From positions 1,054,001 through 1,118,000 of the forward strand of contig BPKC01000001.1 of assembly GCA_026004935.1 (NCBI GenBank): a DNA stretch of 64,000 bases, in the 5' to 3' direction. Made by a program: the position numbers and the translations under genes. The notes beneath the pieces are model-generated. The model saw nothing but the letters and a program-made list of their open reading frames with translations. It ran no database searches and was not told the DNA's origin. Positions 6,790-20,918 of this stretch are shown piece after piece (within the stretch, counting starts at the first letter, position 1; each line of letters starts with the position of its first letter). This DNA comes from Rhodothalassiaceae bacterium. GTDB lineage: Bacteria; Pseudomonadota; Alphaproteobacteria; Sphingomonadales; Rhodothalassiaceae.

Positions 6790-8088
6790 TCAGCACGCGC
6801 CATGCACGCAGCGGCCGGCCTGATAGACGGCCACCACGTGACGCAGAGCCGAGATGTCGGCGGCCGGGTCGCCGTCGACGACGACGAGGTCCGCCACGTA
6901 TCCGGGCGCTAGCCGGCCGATCTCGCCGCCCAGCCCCAGCATTTCGGCGTCGCCGCTCGTGGCGGCGGCGAGGGCTGCAAGCGGCGTCATGCCCCAGGCG
7001 ACCATGAGCTCGAGCTCGCGGACGTTCCCGCCATGGGCGAAGACGCCGGCGTCCGATCCCATGCAGATCTTCACCCCCGCCTTGAGCGCCGCCTGGAAGG
7101 CACGGCGCTTGGCGACCAGCCGCTCCGGCTCCGGCGCCCGGCCGTCCCAGCCCGCATAGCGCGCCACCGCCTCGCTGGCGGCCAGCGTCGGGCAGTACCA
7201 GACGCCACGCGCCGCCATCAGCCGGAAGACGGCCTCGTCGCCCTCGTCGCCATGCTCGATGGAGCGCACGCCGGCCTCCGCGGCCCGCCGCATCCCCTCC
7301 GCGGTGCCCGCATGGGCGGCGACCGGCCGGCCGCTCGATGCCGCCACCGCCACGAGCTGCCGCAATTCCTCGGGCAGGAAGGTGGGGCGCGCCAGACCGC
7401 CCGGCCCCCAGCGGTAGTCGGCGTAGACCTTCACCCAGTCGATCCCGTGGCCGATCTGCCGGCGGGCGACAGTGACGAGAGCCGGTCCGTCCGCCTCTTC
7501 CGCGCCCTGCGGCACTGCGACCCGCGGCGCAAATCCCTTCGGCGCATAGGAGCCGCTGGCGACGATGGCGGGGCCGGCGGTGACGAGCCGCGGGCCCCGG
7601 ATGACGCCCTTCTCAAGCGCCTGCCTCAGCCCCACGTCCGCATAGCCCAGCCCTTCGGTGCCGAGATCGCGGATGGTGGTGAAGCCGGCGGCAAGCGTCG
7701 CCTCCAGATGCCGCACGGCGCGCGCGATGCGTTCGGCCGCGGACTCTTTGAGCACCTGGTCCGTCCAGGAGGTTTCGTCATAGGGATGCAGCAGCACATG
7801 GGTGTGGGCGTCGATGAGGCCCGGCAGCAGCGTCGCGCCCTGGAGCCGGCGCAGCCGCGCGCCGGGATGCGTGCGGGCCAGATCATCGGCCGCGCCGAGC
7901 GCCGCGATGCGTCCCGTCGCGGGGTCCACGAGCACCGCAGGCCCCGCCCGCATCGCCGTGCCGTCGAAGATCCGATCTGGCGCGAGAATGACCGGGGCGT
8001 CCGTCGCGCGAGCCGCCCCCGGGAACAGCGCCAGCGTGCAAAGCCCGAGCGCCGCGAGCGCCCGCCTCGGGATCGGGGGATGGTTCAT
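6790..8088 (-). CDS. Secreted metal-dependent amidohydrolase
   Basis: 432 residues with a signal peptide (ALAALGLCTLALFPGAARA). Amidohydrolase superfamily, imidazolonepropionase/prolidase-like branch: DAHTH metal ligands, a candidate carboxylated Lys in VKVYADY, His in AAHAG and IEHGD, and the catalytic Asp in GSDAG. These enzymes hydrolyse dipeptides or cyclic amides; the exact substrate is not shown. Its start overlaps the stop of the upstream permease by 4 bases, so the two are co-translated: import and extracytoplasmic hydrolysis of amino-acid derivatives is a plausible joint role. Confidence 0.82.
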   Translation of the reverse strand: MNHPPIPRRALAALGLCTLALFPGAARATDAPVILAPDRIFDGTAMRAGPAVLVDPATGRIAALGAADDLARTHPGARLRRLQGATLLPGLIDAHTHVLLHPYDETSWTDQVLKESAAERIARAVRHLEATLAAGFTTIRDLGTEGLGYADVGLRQALEKGVIRGPRLVTAGPAIVASGSYAPKGFAPRVAVPQGAEEADGPALVTVARRQIGHGIDWVKVYADYRWGPGGLARPTFLPEELRQLVAVAASSGRPVAAHAGTAEGMRRAAEAGVRSIEHGDEGDEAVFRLMAARGVWYCPTLAASEAVARYAGWDGRAPEPERLVAKRRAFQAALKAGVKICMGSDAGVFAHGGNVRELELMVAWGMTPLAALAAATSGDAEMLGLGGEIGRLAPGYVADLVVVDGDPAADISALRHVVAVYQAGRCVHGAC

Positions 8089-9422
8089 GGCTCCGTCTCC
8101 TTCCCCGCCTTCCGCCCGTCTCGAAAATAGCCGAGCGCGGCCGCCGCCGTCACGCCGTAGAGCGCAAGGATGGCGGCCAGCGCGGCCGGCTCGTTCCGGA
8201 GCATGTGGATGATGACGAGCGTGATGGTGGTCGCCATGAGCAGCAGCGAGGCCGCGACGATCCCGATGCGGGCGCCCGTTTTTGCCTTCAGGCGGCCGTT
8301 GGCCACCGCCACGGCGGCCGAGACCAGCAGAAAGGTGAGCGAGGAAAAGGAGGTGATGAGATCAAGACCGCCCGTGATGGCGAGGACGCCGCCGGCCACG
8401 GCAAGCAGCACCACCGCCCGATCCGGCACGCCGCGATGCGAACGATGCCGCAATGCGGTCGGCATCATGCCCTCTTCGGCCATCTGCGCCATCAGCCGCG
8501 CCGCCCCGAAGATGGTGGCGTTGATCGCGGACGAGGTCGCCAGCAGGGCCGCCAGCGCCACCAGCACCTCGCCCGCCCGGCCCAGCACCGGCCGCGCGGC
8601 CTCGGCGAGCGCGTATTCGCGGGCGGCGATCAGACCGTCGGCTCCGAGCGTGCCGAGGCTGGTGAGCGCCAGCAGCACATAGATCGTGGTGACGATGGCG
8701 ATCGCGCCGTAGATTCCGATCGGCACATCGCGCTGCGGCCGGCGCGTCTCCTCCACCGCGCTGTTGATGAGCTGGAAGCCCTCATAGGCGACGAAGACCG
8801 TCGCCGCGGCGACGAAGACGCTCGCAAGCCCGTGGTCGAAGACCGGCAGGATGCGCGCACCGTCGAAATTGGCGAATCCGGCGATGGCGAAAATGGCGAG
8901 GATCACGACCTTGGCATAGACGATGAGATCCTCGCTCACCCCGCTCGCCCGCACGCCGCGCAGATTGACGATCACGAAGAAGACCAGGACGCCCGCCGAC
9001 AGCAGATGCCGCAGCAGCAGCGGGCTGGTCGGCCCCGCAAGCAGGGCCGCGCCGTAGGCGCCGAAGGTGAAGGCATAAAGCGCAAGCGTGCCGACATAGC
9101 CGACGATCACCGTCCACCCCGTCACCACCGCGATCCCGCGCCGCCTGGGGAACGCCCTTTCCAGATAGGTGAAACTCGCCCCGTCCACCGGGAAGGCGAG
9201 CGCGAGCCGGCAATAGGAGTAGCCGGCCCCGAGCGCCACCAGTCCCCCCAGCAGGAAGGCGATCCAGGCGCCATGGCCGGAGATCTGGACGGCCAGCCCC
9301 AGCACCGAGAAGATGCCGCCGCCGATCATCCCGCCGACGCCGATCGCGACGAGCTCCAGCGCGCCCAGCCCGCGTTCGCGGGACGCGGAGCCGGCGGATC
9401 CGGGCTCGGGGCGGCCGGTCAT
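8085..9422 (-). CDS. APC-family amino acid permease
   Basis: 445 residues, about 12 hydrophobic segments. The first helix carries GVGGMIGGGIFSVLG, the glycine-rich substrate-contact motif of the APC (amino acid-polyamine-organocation) superfamily. ATG 9422 is preferred because an AGGACC ribosome binding site sits just upstream; the frame stays open to 9479 without support. The ATGA overlap with the amidohydrolase makes an operon with it. Substrate unknown. Confidence 0.82.
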   Translation of the reverse strand: MTGRPEPGSAGSASRERGLGALELVAIGVGGMIGGGIFSVLGLAVQISGHGAWIAFLLGGLVALGAGYSYCRLALAFPVDGASFTYLERAFPRRRGIAVVTGWTVIVGYVGTLALYAFTFGAYGAALLAGPTSPLLLRHLLSAGVLVFFVIVNLRGVRASGVSEDLIVYAKVVILAIFAIAGFANFDGARILPVFDHGLASVFVAAATVFVAYEGFQLINSAVEETRRPQRDVPIGIYGAIAIVTTIYVLLALTSLGTLGADGLIAAREYALAEAARPVLGRAGEVLVALAALLATSSAINATIFGAARLMAQMAEEGMMPTALRHRSHRGVPDRAVVLLAVAGGVLAITGGLDLITSFSSLTFLLVSAAVAVANGRLKAKTGARIGIVAASLLLMATTITLVIIHMLRNEPAALAAILALYGVTAAAALGYFRDGRKAGKETEP

Positions 9423-9435
9423 GAGGTCCTCTCCT

Positions 9436-9801
9436 TCACGCGGCCGCCGGCCCGAGGGCCCACAGCGCAACCGCCGCAAGCACGCACACCAGCGCCAGCA
9501 GCACCGCGCTCGCGACCACCCAGCGGTCCGGAATGCGCGGCACGTCGGGGGCGAGCCGCACGCTCAGATGCGTGTAGCGCCAGCTGCCGACGAGAAAGGC
9601 GAGCGCGGCGAGCAGCGTCAGCGTGACGGCGATGACATGGACGCTCCATACCGGCATCGCGTCCAGCATGACCTTCTCGACCGCGAGCCCGCTCACCAGC
9701 AGAGCGAGTCCCGTGCGGATCCAGGACGCATAGGTGCGCTCGTTGGCGAGCACCACCTGGTCGCGGGCATAGCCGTCCGCAATGCCGCCCTCATCCGCCA
9801 T
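9436..9801 (-). CDS. DUF202 (YidH-like) membrane protein
   Basis: 121 residues from ATG 9801. The opening RDQVVLANERTYASWIRTG is the conserved DUF202 signature, followed by two or three transmembrane segments. Proteins of this family are small inner-membrane proteins of unknown function. It lies 13 bases before the permease and is probably the first gene of that operon. Confidence 0.8.
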   Translation of the reverse strand: MADEGGIADGYARDQVVLANERTYASWIRTGLALLVSGLAVEKVMLDAMPVWSVHVIAVTLTLLAALAFLVGSWRYTHLSVRLAPDVPRIPDRWVVASAVLLALVCVLAAVALWALGPAAA

Positions 9802-9996
9802 GGCGTCCTCCTCACTCCGCCTCGAACCCGTGGGGCCCGACACCCTCTTCGGTCCCGAGGCTAGCGCGGCGCCGGGTTTGCGCCAAGATCCGCCGCAAGA
9901 GGGCCGATCATCATCGCCCCGGCGGGGGAACGCTCCGCCGTCCCCGGCGTTGGTGCGGATGAATGATCATTCTCCCGGCGATGGAAGGCAGCCGCG

Positions 9997-10446
9997 ATGA
10001 TCACGAGACTGAAGGCTCCGCGGCCCCGGCTGCTCGGCTTTGCCCTTTCGGGGCGCGTGGCCCATGAAGACTATGCCGAGGTCCTGATCCCGGCCATCGA
10101 GCAGGCCACGGCGGAAGGCGCGAAGGCCCGCGTGCTGGTGCGCTTCGAGCCGGATTTTGCGGGCTATGACGCCCATGCCGTCCTCGACGACACGAGGCTC
10201 GGCGTCCGCCACTGGCGCGACTTCGCCCGCGTCGCCCTCGTCGGCGCGCCGCGCTGGGTGGCGGTCGCGATGCGCCTGTTCGCGCCCTTCTGGCCCTGCG
10301 AGGTCCGCCTGTTCGCGCGCGAGGACGAGGCCGAAGCCTGGGCCTGGCTTGCCGGCGAGGAGGACGGCCGGCGGGTGACGGGCAAAGAAAGCGGTCCACC
10401 AGCCACACCGGCAGGCGACGCTCACGCCGCTCGTCAACTGCCGTGA
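9997..10446 (+). CDS. SpoIIAA-like (STAS-fold) protein
   Basis: 149 residues. The body (residues ~1-120) fits the SpoIIAA-like family: GFALSGRVAHEDYAEVLIPAI, then VLVRFEPDFAGYD and WRDFARVALVG. These cytosolic proteins share the STAS fold of anti-sigma-factor antagonists, but the family has no settled role. The last ~25 residues are low complexity and read through the edge of a REP cluster, so the tail is probably not conserved. GGAAGG precedes the ATG. Confidence 0.78.
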   Translation: MITRLKAPRPRLLGFALSGRVAHEDYAEVLIPAIEQATAEGAKARVLVRFEPDFAGYDAHAVLDDTRLGVRHWRDFARVALVGAPRWVAVAMRLFAPFWPCEVRLFAREDEAEAWAWLAGEEDGRRVTGKESGPPATPAGDAHAARQLP

Positions 10447-10449
10447 AAG

Positions 10450-10680
10450 CGGTGACGTCAGCCGCCGATCAGGCCGGCGGGTAACGATGAAAAGCGGGCG
10501 CCGGCTGGCGGTGTTCTCCCCTTGCGTCGTTCGCCGACTTGATCGGCGAACCCACGAGGTGGTGGCCACAGCCCCGATGTCGGGTGCCCACCCGCCTTTT
10601 GGCTGGATCCGCGGGTCAGGCGGGCGCGTGACGAGGAGAACGGCTATCGCGGGCGCTTTCGCGCACAGCTGAGCGCAGCG
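10450..10680. repeat. REP palindrome cluster between converging genes
   Basis: Contains GATCAGGCCGGCGGGTAACGA, a TTCGCCGACTTGATCGGCGAA palindrome at ~10530-10550 and a diverged copy of the GGATCCGCGGGTCAGGCGGG type at ~10605-10635. Same families as at 121-772. No gene seen. Confidence 0.75.
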
Positions 10681-10684
10681 GCCG

Positions 10685-12064
10685 CTAATAGGCCTGCTCG
10701 CGGAAGACCGGACGCACGTCGCGGCCCCAGCGGGTCTCCCACGCCTCGAGCAGCTGTTCCGCGAGCGTGCGCCCCTCGGCGACGATGGCATCCAGCGTGT
10801 CGAGGAAGCGCGTCTCATCCTCGCCGTCCTCGTTGCGGACCCCGCGGGCCTTGAGACCGTCGCGGGCGATGGCGAGGACGTCGGTCAGCCAGTCCCGCAC
10901 GCTGCGGCCGCGGAAGGGGGTGGCGAGCGCGCCGGTCGGCACCTCCCGGCGCAGCGCAAGGATCTCGTCCGTCCTCCAGTCGCGGATCAGCGCCTCCGCG
11001 GCCGTGAGCGCCGCATCGTCGTAGAGCAGGCCCACCCAGAAGGCCGGCAGCGCGCACAGCCGGGCCCACGGCCCGCCGTCCGCGCCGCGCATCTCGAGGA
11101 AGGTCTTGAGCCGCACCTCGGGGAAGACGGTGGTCAGGTGATCCTCCCAGTCCTTCATCGTGGCGCGCACGCCGGGCAGCATCGGCAGCCGGCCGGCGAT
11201 GAAGTCCCGGAAGGAGCAGCCGGCGACGTCGTGATAGACGCCGTCGCGCTCGACGAAATACATCGGCGCATCGAGCACCCAGTCGACATAGCGTTCGTAG
11301 CCGAAGCCCTCGTCGAACACGAACGGCAGGATCCCGGTGCGGTCCGGATCCGTGTCGAGCCACACGAAGGAGCGGTGGGAGAGATGGCCGCAGGGCCGGC
11401 CCTCGAGGAAGGGTGAATTCGCGAACAGCGCGGTGGCCAGCGGCTGCAGGGCCATGGCGACGCGCATCTTGCGCACCATGTCGCGCTCGTCGGCAAAATC
11501 GAGGTTCACCTGCACGGTCGCCGTGCGGAACATCATGTCGAGACCGTGCCCGCCCTTCTTCGGCATGTAGGCGCGCATGATGCGGTAGCGGGCCTTCGGC
11601 ACGGCCGGGATCTCGTCGCGGCGTGCGAGCGGATGGAAACCGAGCCCGAGATAGCCGAGCTCAAGCTCGTCGCCGATGGCGCGGACCTGGTCGAGATGGC
11701 CGTTGATCTCGCGGCATGTCTCGTGAAGATTTGCAAGCGGCGCACCCGACAGCTCGAGCTGGCCGCCGGGCTCCAGCGTCACCGAGGCGCCGTCGCCGCG
11801 GTAGAGGGCGATGATGCGCCCGGCCTCGTGCTTCGGCGTCCAGCCGAAGGCGGTGAGCCTGTCCAAGAGACGCTCGATGCCGCGCGCGCCGTCGAATGGG
11901 GCGGGCTCGAGGCTGTCACGCAGAAAGACGAATTTCTCGTGCTCGGTGCCGATGCGCCAGCGGCTGCGGGGTTTTTCACCCTTCGCAAGCGCCGCGATCA
12001 GATCCGCCCGGCTCAGAGGTGGCGTCTCGTCCAGCACCCCGTGTCCTTTCCGCACGCCTTGCAC
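10685..12064 (-). CDS. gshA: Glutamate-cysteine ligase, plant/alphaproteobacterial type
   Basis: 459 residues. Catalyses ATP-dependent joining of glutamate and cysteine, the first step of glutathione synthesis. Diagnostic stretches are RIGTEHEKFVF near residue 37, GQLELSGAPL, GLGFHPLARRDEIP and MMFRTATVQVNLDF. Length fits the GCS2/plant-type family of alphaproteobacteria, not the enterobacterial type. ATG 12064 has a weak ribosome binding site; GTG 12037 follows GGAAAGGAC at good spacing and may be the true start. Glutathione also feeds the glutathionylspermidine enzyme at 36.9 kb. rsmE lies just upstream on the same strand. Confidence 0.92.
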   Translation of the reverse strand: MQGVRKGHGVLDETPPLSRADLIAALAKGEKPRSRWRIGTEHEKFVFLRDSLEPAPFDGARGIERLLDRLTAFGWTPKHEAGRIIALYRGDGASVTLEPGGQLELSGAPLANLHETCREINGHLDQVRAIGDELELGYLGLGFHPLARRDEIPAVPKARYRIMRAYMPKKGGHGLDMMFRTATVQVNLDFADERDMVRKMRVAMALQPLATALFANSPFLEGRPCGHLSHRSFVWLDTDPDRTGILPFVFDEGFGYERYVDWVLDAPMYFVERDGVYHDVAGCSFRDFIAGRLPMLPGVRATMKDWEDHLTTVFPEVRLKTFLEMRGADGGPWARLCALPAFWVGLLYDDAALTAAEALIRDWRTDEILALRREVPTGALATPFRGRSVRDWLTDVLAIARDGLKARGVRNEDGEDETRFLDTLDAIVAEGRTLAEQLLEAWETRWGRDVRPVFREQAY

Positions 12065-12093
12065 CCGCCCGTCCCGCCTTGCCGGATGCAGCC

Positions 12094-12843
12094 TTAGCCG
12101 CCGGATTCGCGATGCGCAACCAGCAGACTCATGCCGAAGACGGCGGCCGTCTCGGCCCGCAGGATCCGCGGCCCCAGCGAAACCGGTGTCACCTGCGCGA
12201 GGCCTTCAAGCAGCCTCCCGTCCTCGTCCGCAAGCCCGCCTTCCGGCCCGACCAGAAGGCCGGCCGGGCCCGCCGGCGCATCGCGCAGGATGGCGCCGAG
12301 ATGCGGGGCCTGTCTCCGCTCGATGCAGGCGTAAAGTCTGCGCCCGGCGGGCCAGGACCGCAGCAGCGCCTCGAGCGGGCGCGGCTCGGCGATCTCCGGC
12401 ACCGACAGGCGCTCGCACTGTTCCGCCGCCTCGCGGGCGATCGTCCGCCAGCGCGCGGAGTTGATGCGCCGCGTCTGGCTGAAGCGCGTGATGACGGGCA
12501 GGATCCGGGTGATCCCGAGCTCGGTCGCCTTTTCGATGACCCATTCGTTTCCCGCGCGCTTGACGGGTGCGAAGACAAGCCACAGATCGCACACCGGGTC
12601 CTCCGCGGGCGCACGCAGGTGGCGCACCACCGTGCAGCTCGCCCGCCGGCGCGCGGCTTCGGTGATGCGCGCTTCCCACTCGCCCGTTTCGGCGTTGAAC
12701 AGGCGCAGGGCGTCCCCCGGCTTCAGCCGCAGCACGTCGTGGACGTAATGGCCGGCCTCGCGGGGCAGCGTGACGCGGGCCGCGGGCGCAAGCGCGGCGT
12801 CCACGTGAAGGCGCGGCGTGCGATGCGAAGGATCCGCGGTCAT
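12094..12843 (-). CDS. rsmE: 16S rRNA (uracil-1498-N3)-methyltransferase
   Basis: 249 residues. SPOUT-family methyltransferase for U1498 in the decoding region of 16S rRNA. Seen: N-terminal PUA-like region (HYVHDVLRLKPGDALRLF), KRAGNEWVIEKATELG, and the knot motifs LLVGPEGGLADEDG and SLGPRILRAETAA that bind S-adenosylmethionine. ATG 12843 follows GGAGAG; the open frame running to 13980 is non-coding read-through of a REP region. The gene order rsmE-gshA is common in alphaproteobacteria. Confidence 0.92.
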   Translation of the reverse strand: MTADPSHRTPRLHVDAALAPAARVTLPREAGHYVHDVLRLKPGDALRLFNAETGEWEARITEAARRRASCTVVRHLRAPAEDPVCDLWLVFAPVKRAGNEWVIEKATELGITRILPVITRFSQTRRINSARWRTIAREAAEQCERLSVPEIAEPRPLEALLRSWPAGRRLYACIERRQAPHLGAILRDAPAGPAGLLVGPEGGLADEDGRLLEGLAQVTPVSLGPRILRAETAAVFGMSLLVAHRESGG

Positions 12844-12984
12844 GTTCCATCTCTCCGGCACGAGTCCCGCCCGCCGCAGCCCGACCGCAGCCGGCCGCCC
12901 GGCAGGCGGAACGGGTCTTTTCTTTTGCGCAGGCCGCAGGCAGATTGCGAGTCCGACGTGGCGCACGGCGATGGCGGGAGAAGG

Positions 12985-13416
12985 ATGGTGCGGACGAGGG
13001 ATTCGGGCGGCATCTCGAGGGGGCGCAGGGCCGTGGCGGCCGCCTTGGTGCTTGCAGGGCTGTGGCTTGCGGGCGCAGCCGCGACGGCCGGTCCGGCGCA
13101 GCAGCCGCCGCAGGACCGGCCGGCCGGTGAGGCGTCCTCGCCGCTCTTGAAGAGTCCGCTTCTGGCGGAGGCCGAGCGCCTCGGTCTTCTCGCCGGTCAG
13201 GCGGAATACTGCCGGATCGAGGCCGATCGCCTGGACGATTTCATCGCCCGCGCCCATGCGCGCCTTGCCACCATGTCGCGCAAGGATCCGCTGGCGGTCG
13301 CCGGTGCCCGTGTCGAATTCAACGCCTTCGCCGCCCTGGGCCGCGCCGAGGGTCCGGCGGAAGGCTGTGCCGCCTTCGAGCAGGCCTTCCGCGCCGCCCA
13401 CCGCGCGCTGCAGTAG
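12985..13416 (+). CDS. Small secreted protein of unknown function
   Basis: 143 residues from ATG 12985 after GGGAGAAGG. Signal peptide with Arg-rich n-region and hydrophobic core AVAAALVLAGLWLAGAAATA. The mature part has two cysteines, AEYCRIE and EGCAAFE, which could form one disulfide, and a helical C-terminus. Probably periplasmic. It diverges from rsmE. No family recognised. Confidence 0.65.
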   Translation: MVRTRDSGGISRGRRAVAAALVLAGLWLAGAAATAGPAQQPPQDRPAGEASSPLLKSPLLAEAERLGLLAGQAEYCRIEADRLDDFIARAHARLATMSRKDPLAVAGARVEFNAFAALGRAEGPAEGCAAFEQAFRAAHRALQ

Positions 13417-13424
13417 CGGCTCTC

Positions 13425-13845
13425 GCCGGACCGGCGAACCTTTCCGCTTCCGGCTGGACCCGCCGGTCAAGCCGGCGGGCGACGCGGGAGGCAAGAGGAC
13501 CCGCCGGGCAAGCCGGCGGGCGACGATTGGGAGGAGAGGAACTGCGTATGAGGGCGGCGGGTGACGCGGCAGGGAAGGGGAACCGCGGGTCAGGCCGGCG
13601 GGCGTCGATGGGAAGCGGGCACCGGTTGGCGACGCTCCTCCCCCTCGCGTCGTTCGCCGACTTGATCGGCGAACCCATGAGGGGGGCGTTACAGCCCCGA
13701 TGTTGGGTGGCGGTCTGCCCGTCGGCTGGACCCGCCGGTGAAGCCGGTGGATGACGATCGCGGGTGCGCAGCGGCGGGCGGCAGGCGCCTTCTTTCGTCG
13801 TTCGCCGACTTGATCGGCGAACCCAAGAGGCGGCGGAGCGCGCGC
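13425..13845. repeat. REP palindrome cluster between converging genes
   Basis: Several CTGGACCCGCCGGTCAAGCC-type palindromes (~13451, ~13496, ~13580, ~13727) and TTCGCCGACTTGATCGGCGAA palindromes (~13654 and ~13801). About 430 bases with no credible gene. Similar segments containing CAGCCCCGATGT occur here and in the 10.5-kb cluster, so the two share a longer mosaic unit. Confidence 0.78.
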
Positions 13846-13847
13846 GG

Positions 13848-14300
13848 CTAGCCGAGCAGCAGATCCTGGAGCTGGGCGACGAGAGGGACGTCCGCCGGCG
13901 GCATGGCGAGCGCGCCGAGTCGGCCGGCCGCCACCCATCGCAGCTCCTGACCCTCGCGCGGGCGCGGCACCCCGTCCCACCGGCGCACCACGAACAGCGG
14001 CATGACGAGGTGAAAATCGTCATAGGAATGGGAGGCGAAGGCGAACGGCAGCATGCAGGAGACGCACACGTCGAGCCCGAGTTCTTCATAGAGCTCGCGC
14101 CGAAGCGCCGCCTCCGGGATCTCGCCCGGCTCCATCTTGCCGCCCGGAAACTCCCACAGACCCGCCATGCGCCTGCCCTCGGGCCGGCGTGCGACGAGCA
14201 CGCGCCGGTCCGGATCGACGAGAGCCGCCGCGACGACCCAGACGACGGGCAGGCCGCCGTCCACGACCACCGGGCGGGGCGGGCAGGGCTGCTCCTGCAT
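13848..14300 (-). CDS. Nudix hydrolase, MutT-like (8-oxo-dGTP diphosphatase candidate)
   Basis: 150 residues. Complete Nudix box: GGKMEPGE followed by ALRRELYEELGL, giving the G-x5-E-x7-REL-x-EE-x-GL pattern. The order VVWVVAAALVD, VLVARRPEG, WEFPGGK is that of MutT, which removes oxidised GTP from the nucleotide pool; other Nudix substrates remain possible. ATG 14300 is chosen because homologous sequence starts there, though the frame stays open to 14597. Confidence 0.85.
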   Translation of the reverse strand: MQEQPCPPRPVVVDGGLPVVWVVAAALVDPDRRVLVARRPEGRRMAGLWEFPGGKMEPGEIPEAALRRELYEELGLDVCVSCMLPFAFASHSYDDFHLVMPLFVVRRWDGVPRPREGQELRWVAAGRLGALAMPPADVPLVAQLQDLLLG

Positions 14301-14448
14301 CGGGCTCTTCCTCCGGCCGTTTCCGATCGCGCGCATTTGGCCCGAATTGCACGCATCGCGCAAGAAAGCGGCAAGAAGCGCGGGCGCATGATGACGGACC
14401 GATCGCCATCCGCGGCGGCGTGCACGGATGGCAGGCGGGAGACGACCC

Positions 14449-14637
14449 ATGCTGCGACGCCTCTTCAGCGAGGTCCTGCGGGTGCGGCGCGCCGAGAATG
14501 GCGTGACCGCGATCGAATACGCGATGATCGCGGCGCTGATCGCGCTTGTGATCGTGGCGAGCGTGCGGCTCGTGGGGCTTGCGACCTCGGCCAACATCCA
14601 GCGCGCGACGGACGCCGTGGCGGCCGCCGCGCCCTGA
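14449..14637 (+). CDS. Flp/Fap-type pilin (type IVb)
   Basis: 62 residues. A short basic leader, then the class IVb prepilin site and hydrophobic helix NG-VTAIEYAMIAALIALVIV, with Glu five residues after the expected cleavage. Flp pilins assemble into Tad pili for adhesion. No tad/cpa assembly genes are nearby, so it depends on a locus elsewhere. GGGAGACGACCC precedes the ATG. Confidence 0.85.
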   Translation: MLRRLFSEVLRVRRAENGVTAIEYAMIAALIALVIVASVRLVGLATSANIQRATDAVAAAAP

Positions 14638-14652
14638 AGGCCGTCGTCGCGA

Positions 14653-19191
<4,539 letters not shown>

Positions 19192-19242
19192 CGTCACGCG
19201 CTTTCCCGTTCCCTCGCATTTCCGCAGACGTCGAGACGCCGC

Positions 19243-20694
19243 CTAGAGCCCGACGGCATGGGCGAAGGCCGCGGCCTCCTCCTCGGCCGCGGGACGGCCT
19301 GCCTTCAGCCAGCTGTCGATGGCGGCCGCCGCGCGCTGACCGTCCTTGATCGCCCACACGACCAGAGAGGCGCCCCGCATCACGTCGCCGGCGGCGAAGA
19401 CGCCGGGGATGCTGGTCATGAGCGTGCGGTGGTCGACCTTCAGCCGGCCGTCCTTGTGGGTCTCGGGCTGCGGCTCGCCCTTGGGCAGGGCGAGAGGCTC
19501 GGGCGTAAACCCCAGCGCCAGCACCACGAGATCCGCCGGCATCCGCTCCTCGGCATCCGGGATCGGCTCGAAATGCGGGCGTCCGCCGCGCGGATCGGGG
19601 ATGAGCTTGAGCTGCTGGAGCAGCGCCGCGCGGACCTGGCGGCTGCCCTCGAAGGCCGTCGGCAGCCGGCACCAGACGAAGGTGACACCCTCCTCCTCGG
19701 CGTGGGCCACCTCGCGCGGCGAGCCCGGCATGGCGGTGCGGTCGCGGCGGTAGATGCAGTGCACCGACTTCGCCCCCTGGCGCACCGCGGTGCGCACGCA
19801 GTCCATCGCCGTATCCCCGCCGCCGATGACGAGAACCCGCTTGTCCTTCGCATGGAGCAGGCGGTCCGCATCGGCGGGAATCGCGTCGCCGAACTCGCGG
19901 CGGTTTTCGGTCACGAGATAATCCATCGCGGCGACGACGCCGGCGAGCGAGACGCCCGGCACGTCCAGCCGCCGGGCGCGGTAGGCGCCGGTCGCGATCA
20001 GCACCGCGTCGTAGCGCCTGCGCAGCTCTCCGAGCGTGACATGCTGCCCGAGCGCGGTGTTGCAGCGGAAGGTGACGCCGGACTCCTCGAGCCAGGCGAT
20101 CCGGCGCATCACCGCCGCCTTGTCGAGCTTGAAGCCGGGAATGCCGTAGGTGAGCAGGCCGCCCGGGCGGTCCGCCCGCTCGAAGACGGTCACGCGATAG
20201 CCGCGCTCGCGCAGCCGGGTCGCGGCGGCCAGCCCCGCCGGGCCGCTGCCGATGATGGCGACATGCTCCGGGCGCTCGTCCGCCGGGCGGAGCGGCCGGG
20301 CGTGCCCTTGAGCGAAGGCCTGCTCCACGATGGCGTTCTCGATCGCGCCGATGGTCACCGCCCCGAAGCCGGGCTCGATCACGCAGTGGCCTTCGCACAG
20401 CCGGTCCTGCGGACAGATGCGGCCGCACATCTCGGGCAGGGCGTTGGTGGCGAAGGCCCGCTCGTAGGCCTCCTCCCAGCGGCCTTCCGCCACCAGCATC
20501 AGCCAGTCGGGAATGTCGTTGTTGAGCGGGCAATGGCTCGAGCAGAAGGGAATGCCGCACTGCGAGCAGCGGGAGGCCTGGGCGGCGGCCCGCGCCTCGC
20601 TCAGCGCCTGGTAGATCTCGCGGAAATCCTTCACCCGCGCGACCGCCGGGCGCTTGTCCGGCATCTGGCGTTCAATGCGTATGAATTCCAGCAT
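19243..20694 (-). CDS. gltD: Glutamate synthase small subunit
   Basis: 483 residues. Passes electrons from NADPH to GltB through FAD and iron-sulfur clusters. N-terminal Cys cluster CSQCGIPFCSSHCP plus CGRICPQDRLCEGHC; FAD site IIGSGPAGLAAATRL; NADPH site VIGGGDTAMDC; C-terminal FAD contact GVFAAGDVMRGASLVVWAI. ATG 20694 gives the expected N-terminus (MLEFIRIER). It is the first gene of the pair. The 224 bases upstream, shared with the end of the YceI gene, should hold the promoter. Confidence 0.96.
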   Translation of the reverse strand: MLEFIRIERQMPDKRPAVARVKDFREIYQALSEARAAAQASRCSQCGIPFCSSHCPLNNDIPDWLMLVAEGRWEEAYERAFATNALPEMCGRICPQDRLCEGHCVIEPGFGAVTIGAIENAIVEQAFAQGHARPLRPADERPEHVAIIGSGPAGLAAATRLRERGYRVTVFERADRPGGLLTYGIPGFKLDKAAVMRRIAWLEESGVTFRCNTALGQHVTLGELRRRYDAVLIATGAYRARRLDVPGVSLAGVVAAMDYLVTENRREFGDAIPADADRLLHAKDKRVLVIGGGDTAMDCVRTAVRQGAKSVHCIYRRDRTAMPGSPREVAHAEEEGVTFVWCRLPTAFEGSRQVRAALLQQLKLIPDPRGGRPHFEPIPDAEERMPADLVVLALGFTPEPLALPKGEPQPETHKDGRLKVDHRTLMTSIPGVFAAGDVMRGASLVVWAIKDGQRAAAAIDSWLKAGRPAAEEEAAAFAHAVGL

Positions 20695-20918
20695 TATTCG
20701 CTCTGCTCTCTTGCGGATCGGGCGGACGAATCTCTTCACCGCGTCCCCCCGACCCGACGAAAAAGGCCGACACCTGCCCGCTGCGCCGCCGGCATGCGGC
20801 ACGCTTTCGACACGCAATGCCCGAAGCGGAAGACGGAAGGGCGGCGGAGCCCCTCGCGGGCTTCCGAGTGCAGGCAAGATAATTGCCATCGCCGCGGCTG
20901 GAAAGCAGAAAATCGCTG

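Noticed and set aside
12844-13980. N-terminal extension of rsmE to 628 residues
   Set aside because: The extension reads backwards through a signal-peptide gene and a REP cluster; the conserved protein begins at 12843.
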